Below, piece by piece: positions 12,890-14,973 of a DNA stretch of 14,973 bases. Source of the stretch: an uncultured Burkholderiales bacterium (GTDB lineage Bacteria > Pseudomonadota > Gammaproteobacteria > Burkholderiales > Burkholderiaceae_C); NCBI GenBank assembly GCA_903925445.1, contig CAIYFE010000254.1:1-14973 (forward strand), given 5' to 3'. The position numbers and the translations under genes are program-made. A model generated the notes under the pieces. It was not told where the DNA came from, made no database searches, and worked only from the letters and a program-made list of their open reading frames with translations. Position 1 is the first letter of the stretch; every line of letters starts with the position of its first letter.

Positions 12890-14230
12890 ATGAAACCCTT
12901 TTCAAACCCAGTTTTCTTGAATAACTCAAAACCTAAGCTACGCGCTTGCGCCTTGGCGGGACTTGTTTTTTTCATGTCTTGGGGACAGGCCGCCACCAGC
13001 GAAAAGGTGACTAATTCTGGACTCAACGCGGAGTTGCTTTACGAGATTTTGGTGGGCGAACTCGATCTGCGCCAAGGCGACTGGAATTCTGGATTTGCGC
13101 TTTTGCTCGATGCCGCACGCAAAAGCGATGATTACGAGTTGTATTCCCGCAGTGTTGAAATCGCACTGCAAGCCCGGTCGGGCGACGGCGCCTTGATTGC
13201 AGCGCGTGCGTGGTTACAAAGCTATCCGCAAGATCGCAAAGCCAACATGCAAGTGCTGCAAATCTTGCTGGCTTTGAACCAAACCAACGAAAGCCTGGAG
13301 CCGCTTAAAAAAGAGCTTTCCCTCGCACCCGCCCAAGAACGTGCGGACGCAATCGCCATCATTCCGCGCTACTACGTGCGCGCCAAAGACAAAGCTGCCG
13401 TCTTAAAAGTGGTGGCTCAAGCGCTTGATCCCTACCTCAACACAAGCGACACCGGCGCAGTGGCCTGGACGACTTTGGGCCGCATGCGACTGCTCAACGA
13501 CGACACGGCAGGCGCCCTAGAAGCCGCGCAAAAAGGCGCGCAGCTTGACCCCAAATCCATTCAGCCCGGGCTATTGGCGCTGGAGTTGATGACGCGCAAA
13601 GTCGATGGCGCACAAACCTTGGTGCTTCAATCGTTGAAAAACCAAAAAAGCGCCGAGTACGCATTGAGCTACGTTCGCATCCTGATCGAACTCAACCGCT
13701 ACGACGATGCACTCAAGCAGCTCACAGACATCACCCAACAGTACCCCGACCAAGCCGAAGCATGGCTGGTTTTAGGCTCTTTGCAGTATGAGCAAAACTT
13801 GGACAAAGCGGCAGAACATGCGTTGTCGCAGTACGTCAAGCTTGTCGCCAAAAAAACGGGCGAAAACATCACCAAAGGATTGCAGCAAGCTCAATCGCGT
13901 CGAGCCAGCATCATGGCGCGTCAAGGCAACATGCAAGGCGCGATCAAGTTGCTGGAAACCTTGCCAGCCACCACCGAAGAAGAAAAACGCAACATCTTGG
14001 CGGCCAAAGTTCAGCTCATGCGCGAACAAGGTCAGTGGCAAGCCGCCTTTGACACGCTCAACCAAGCCAACAACAAAGACACCGATCTGATTTACGAGCA
14101 GGCCATGCTGGCCGAGCGACTCAACAAAATCGATGTCATGGAAACACTGCTGCGCCAAATCATGGCGCAGCAACCCAACTACTACAACGCATACAACGCT
14201 TTGGGATTTTCATGGCTGACCGAGGCCTGA
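12890..14230 (+). CDS. TPR-repeat protein, N-terminal part of a frameshifted gene
   Basis: 446 residues in this frame. A signal peptide (1-about 35: MKPFSNP, basic NNSKPKLR, hydrophobic ACALAGLVFFMSWG, then QAA) suggests export to the periplasm. The rest is helical tetratricopeptide repeats, for example the pairs around AWTTLGRMRLLNDDTAGALEAAQ and AWLVLGSLQYEQNLDKAAEH. The reading frame ends at TGA 14228-14230 in the middle of a repeat; the conserved continuation ADRGLNLPQAKELI follows in another frame from about 14215. Homologues run on as one protein of about 550-600 residues, so one base appears lost near 14212-14214. The start at 12890 is chosen for the signal peptide; upstream in-frame ATGs at 12821 and 12848 overlap the mutM start. 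The role is unknown; members stand beside lolB in this order. Confidence 0.82.
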   Translation: MKPFSNPVFLNNSKPKLRACALAGLVFFMSWGQAATSEKVTNSGLNAELLYEILVGELDLRQGDWNSGFALLLDAARKSDDYELYSRSVEIALQARSGDGALIAARAWLQSYPQDRKANMQVLQILLALNQTNESLEPLKKELSLAPAQERADAIAIIPRYYVRAKDKAAVLKVVAQALDPYLNTSDTGAVAWTTLGRMRLLNDDTAGALEAAQKGAQLDPKSIQPGLLALELMTRKVDGAQTLVLQSLKNQKSAEYALSYVRILIELNRYDDALKQLTDITQQYPDQAEAWLVLGSLQYEQNLDKAAEHALSQYVKLVAKKTGENITKGLQQAQSRRASIMARQGNMQGAIKLLETLPATTEEEKRNILAAKVQLMREQGQWQAAFDTLNQANNKDTDLIYEQAMLAERLNKIDVMETLLRQIMAQQPNYYNAYNALGFSWLTEA

Positions 14231-14532
14231 ACCTGCCTCAAGCCAAAGAGTTGATCGTCAAGGCGCTGCAACTTGCGCCCAACGATCCCTTCATCACCGA
14301 CAGCTTGGGTTGGGTCGAATTTCGCTTGGGCAACACCGACAAAGCCTTGGAGATTTTGCAAAAAGCCTACACAGATCGAGCCGATCCAGAAATTGGCGCA
14401 CATTTGGGCGAAGTCCTGTGGACACTCAATCGCCAAGACGAAGCACGCAAAATTTGGCGTGAGGCCTTGGGGCAAGCGCCCGCCAACGAAACGCTGATTC
14501 AAACCCTCAAGCGACTCAAACCCGAGCTTTGA
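14212..14532 (+). CDS. TPR-repeat protein, C-terminal part (other frame)
   Basis: 106 residues that continue the preceding protein after the apparent one-base loss. The segment APNDPFITDSLGWVEFRLGN and the later DPEIGAHLGEVLWTL are the most conserved part of this betaproteobacterial TPR family. Expected fusion: GFS-(L)-ADRGLNLP. An ATG at 14212 lies 16 bases before the upstream TGA and has GGGA (14203-14206) 5 nt ahead, so terminating ribosomes might restart and make a separate C-terminal piece. If the base is restored the full protein would be about 547 residues. lolB starts 2 nt after its stop. Confidence 0.8.
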   Translation: MADRGLNLPQAKELIVKALQLAPNDPFITDSLGWVEFRLGNTDKALEILQKAYTDRADPEIGAHLGEVLWTLNRQDEARKIWREALGQAPANETLIQTLKRLKPEL

Positions 14533-14534
14533 CC

Positions 14535-14973
14535 ATGCGTGACGTTTGGCGTTTTTTCTGGGTGTGTGCCTCAGTTTGCTTGCTCAGCGCCTGCGCCACA
14601 CCCAATCCGCAGCGATCCGATCACAACGCGCCGTGGCTGGGTCGTTTGAGTCTTGTGGTCAACAGCACCCCCGCGCAACAACTCAGCGCCAGCTTTGCGC
14701 TGGCCGGTTCAGCCCAACAAGGCCAGCTCGACTTTTACTCACCATTGGGTTCAACCACCGCGTCTTTACGCTGGTCAGAACATCAAGCCGATTGGCTGCA
14801 CGATGGCAAAACCGAATCGTTTGCCAACCTGTCCCAATTGACCGAAAAAGCCACCGGCACGGCCCTGCCAGTGAGCGCTTTGTTCGATTGGCTGCAAGGC
14901 CGCAACACCCCCGCTGAGGGATGGCGAGTCGATTTGTCACAAATCCAGCAAGGCAAAATCAACGCCCAGCGCA
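14535..14973 (+). CDS. lolB: Outer-membrane lipoprotein LolB (cut by window end)
   Basis: The first 146 codons of a lipoprotein. The signal peptide ends in the lipobox LSAC with Cys20 as the lipidation site; Ala at +2 gives no inner-membrane retention signal, so it should reach the outer membrane. The mature part has PWLGRLSLVV, then GQLDFYSPLGSTTASLRW, matching the LolB core (GR-L-L start, LSPLG-type turn). LolB accepts lipoproteins from LolA and inserts them in the outer membrane. It starts 2 nt after the TPR gene stop and so depends on the same transcript. In related genomes ispE follows; this lies outside the window. Confidence 0.88.
   Translation, partial: MRDVWRFFWVCASVCLLSACATPNPQRSDHNAPWLGRLSLVVNSTPAQQLSASFALAGSAQQGQLDFYSPLGSTTASLRWSEHQADWLHDGKTESFANLSQLTEKATGTALPVSALFDWLQGRNTPAEGWRVDLSQIQQGKINAQR

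Noticed and set aside
14195..14230. Programmed -1 frameshift in the TPR gene
   Set aside because: No X-XXY-YYZ slippery heptamer in the zero frame near the junction (the frame reads TTG GGA TTT TCA TGG); a base loss explains the family alignment better.

Overview
The window looks like chromosomal DNA of a betaproteobacterium in Burkholderiales, most likely Comamonadaceae (a Limnohabitans/Rhodoferax-like lineage). This is inferred from the protein families, the gene order (hrcA | nadK-recN; mutY-mutM | TPR protein-lolB) and codon usage; no database search was possible. Coding is very dense: ATGA stop/start overlaps, convergent genes whose ends overlap, and divergent genes only 5 to 40 bp apart.

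Positions 1-771 are the accessory part. One end of an IS3-family element (start of orfA plus its terminal repeat, 1-140) enters from the left. Next, on the minus strand, is a CAU-anticodon tRNA gene (238-513), probably tRNA-Ile2, with a rho-independent terminator after it. The gene is split in the anticodon loop by a 199-nt group I intron (278-476) that closely resembles the Azoarcus tRNA-Ile ribozyme as I remember it. A second, perfect copy of the tRNA 5' half (674-710) lies about 200 bp upstream, has its own promoter-like -10 and lacks a 3' half. Because it ends at the intron's 5' splice site, it could be an integration scar, a decayed tandem gene, or an alternative 5' exon for the intron.

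Positions 772-7538 hold a MipA/OmpV outer-membrane protein (+); a minus-strand group of a DUF4118-like membrane protein, an acyl carrier protein and a FabF-type ketoacyl synthase; a plus-strand pair of an alpha/beta hydrolase and an EamA exporter; and a minus-strand pair of the heat-shock repressor hrcA and an exported metallo-beta-lactamase-fold hydrolase.

Positions 7572-14973 are housekeeping. nadK-recN-rapZ (+) overlap by ATGA and link NAD phosphorylation, recombination repair and the RNase adapter RapZ. Convergent to them are mutM-mutY (-), two halves of the 8-oxoguanine repair system. Divergent from mutM is a TPR protein gene followed 2 bp later by lolB, cut off by the window end. The TPR gene carries an apparent one-base deletion near 14213 that splits a conserved C-terminal region into a second frame.

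The most notable material is the intron-bearing tRNA with its duplicated 5' half. Less certain points of interest are the orphan ACP-ketoacyl synthase pair with its DUF4118 neighbour and the frameshifted TPR gene. No CRISPR array, phage genes or defence system was seen.
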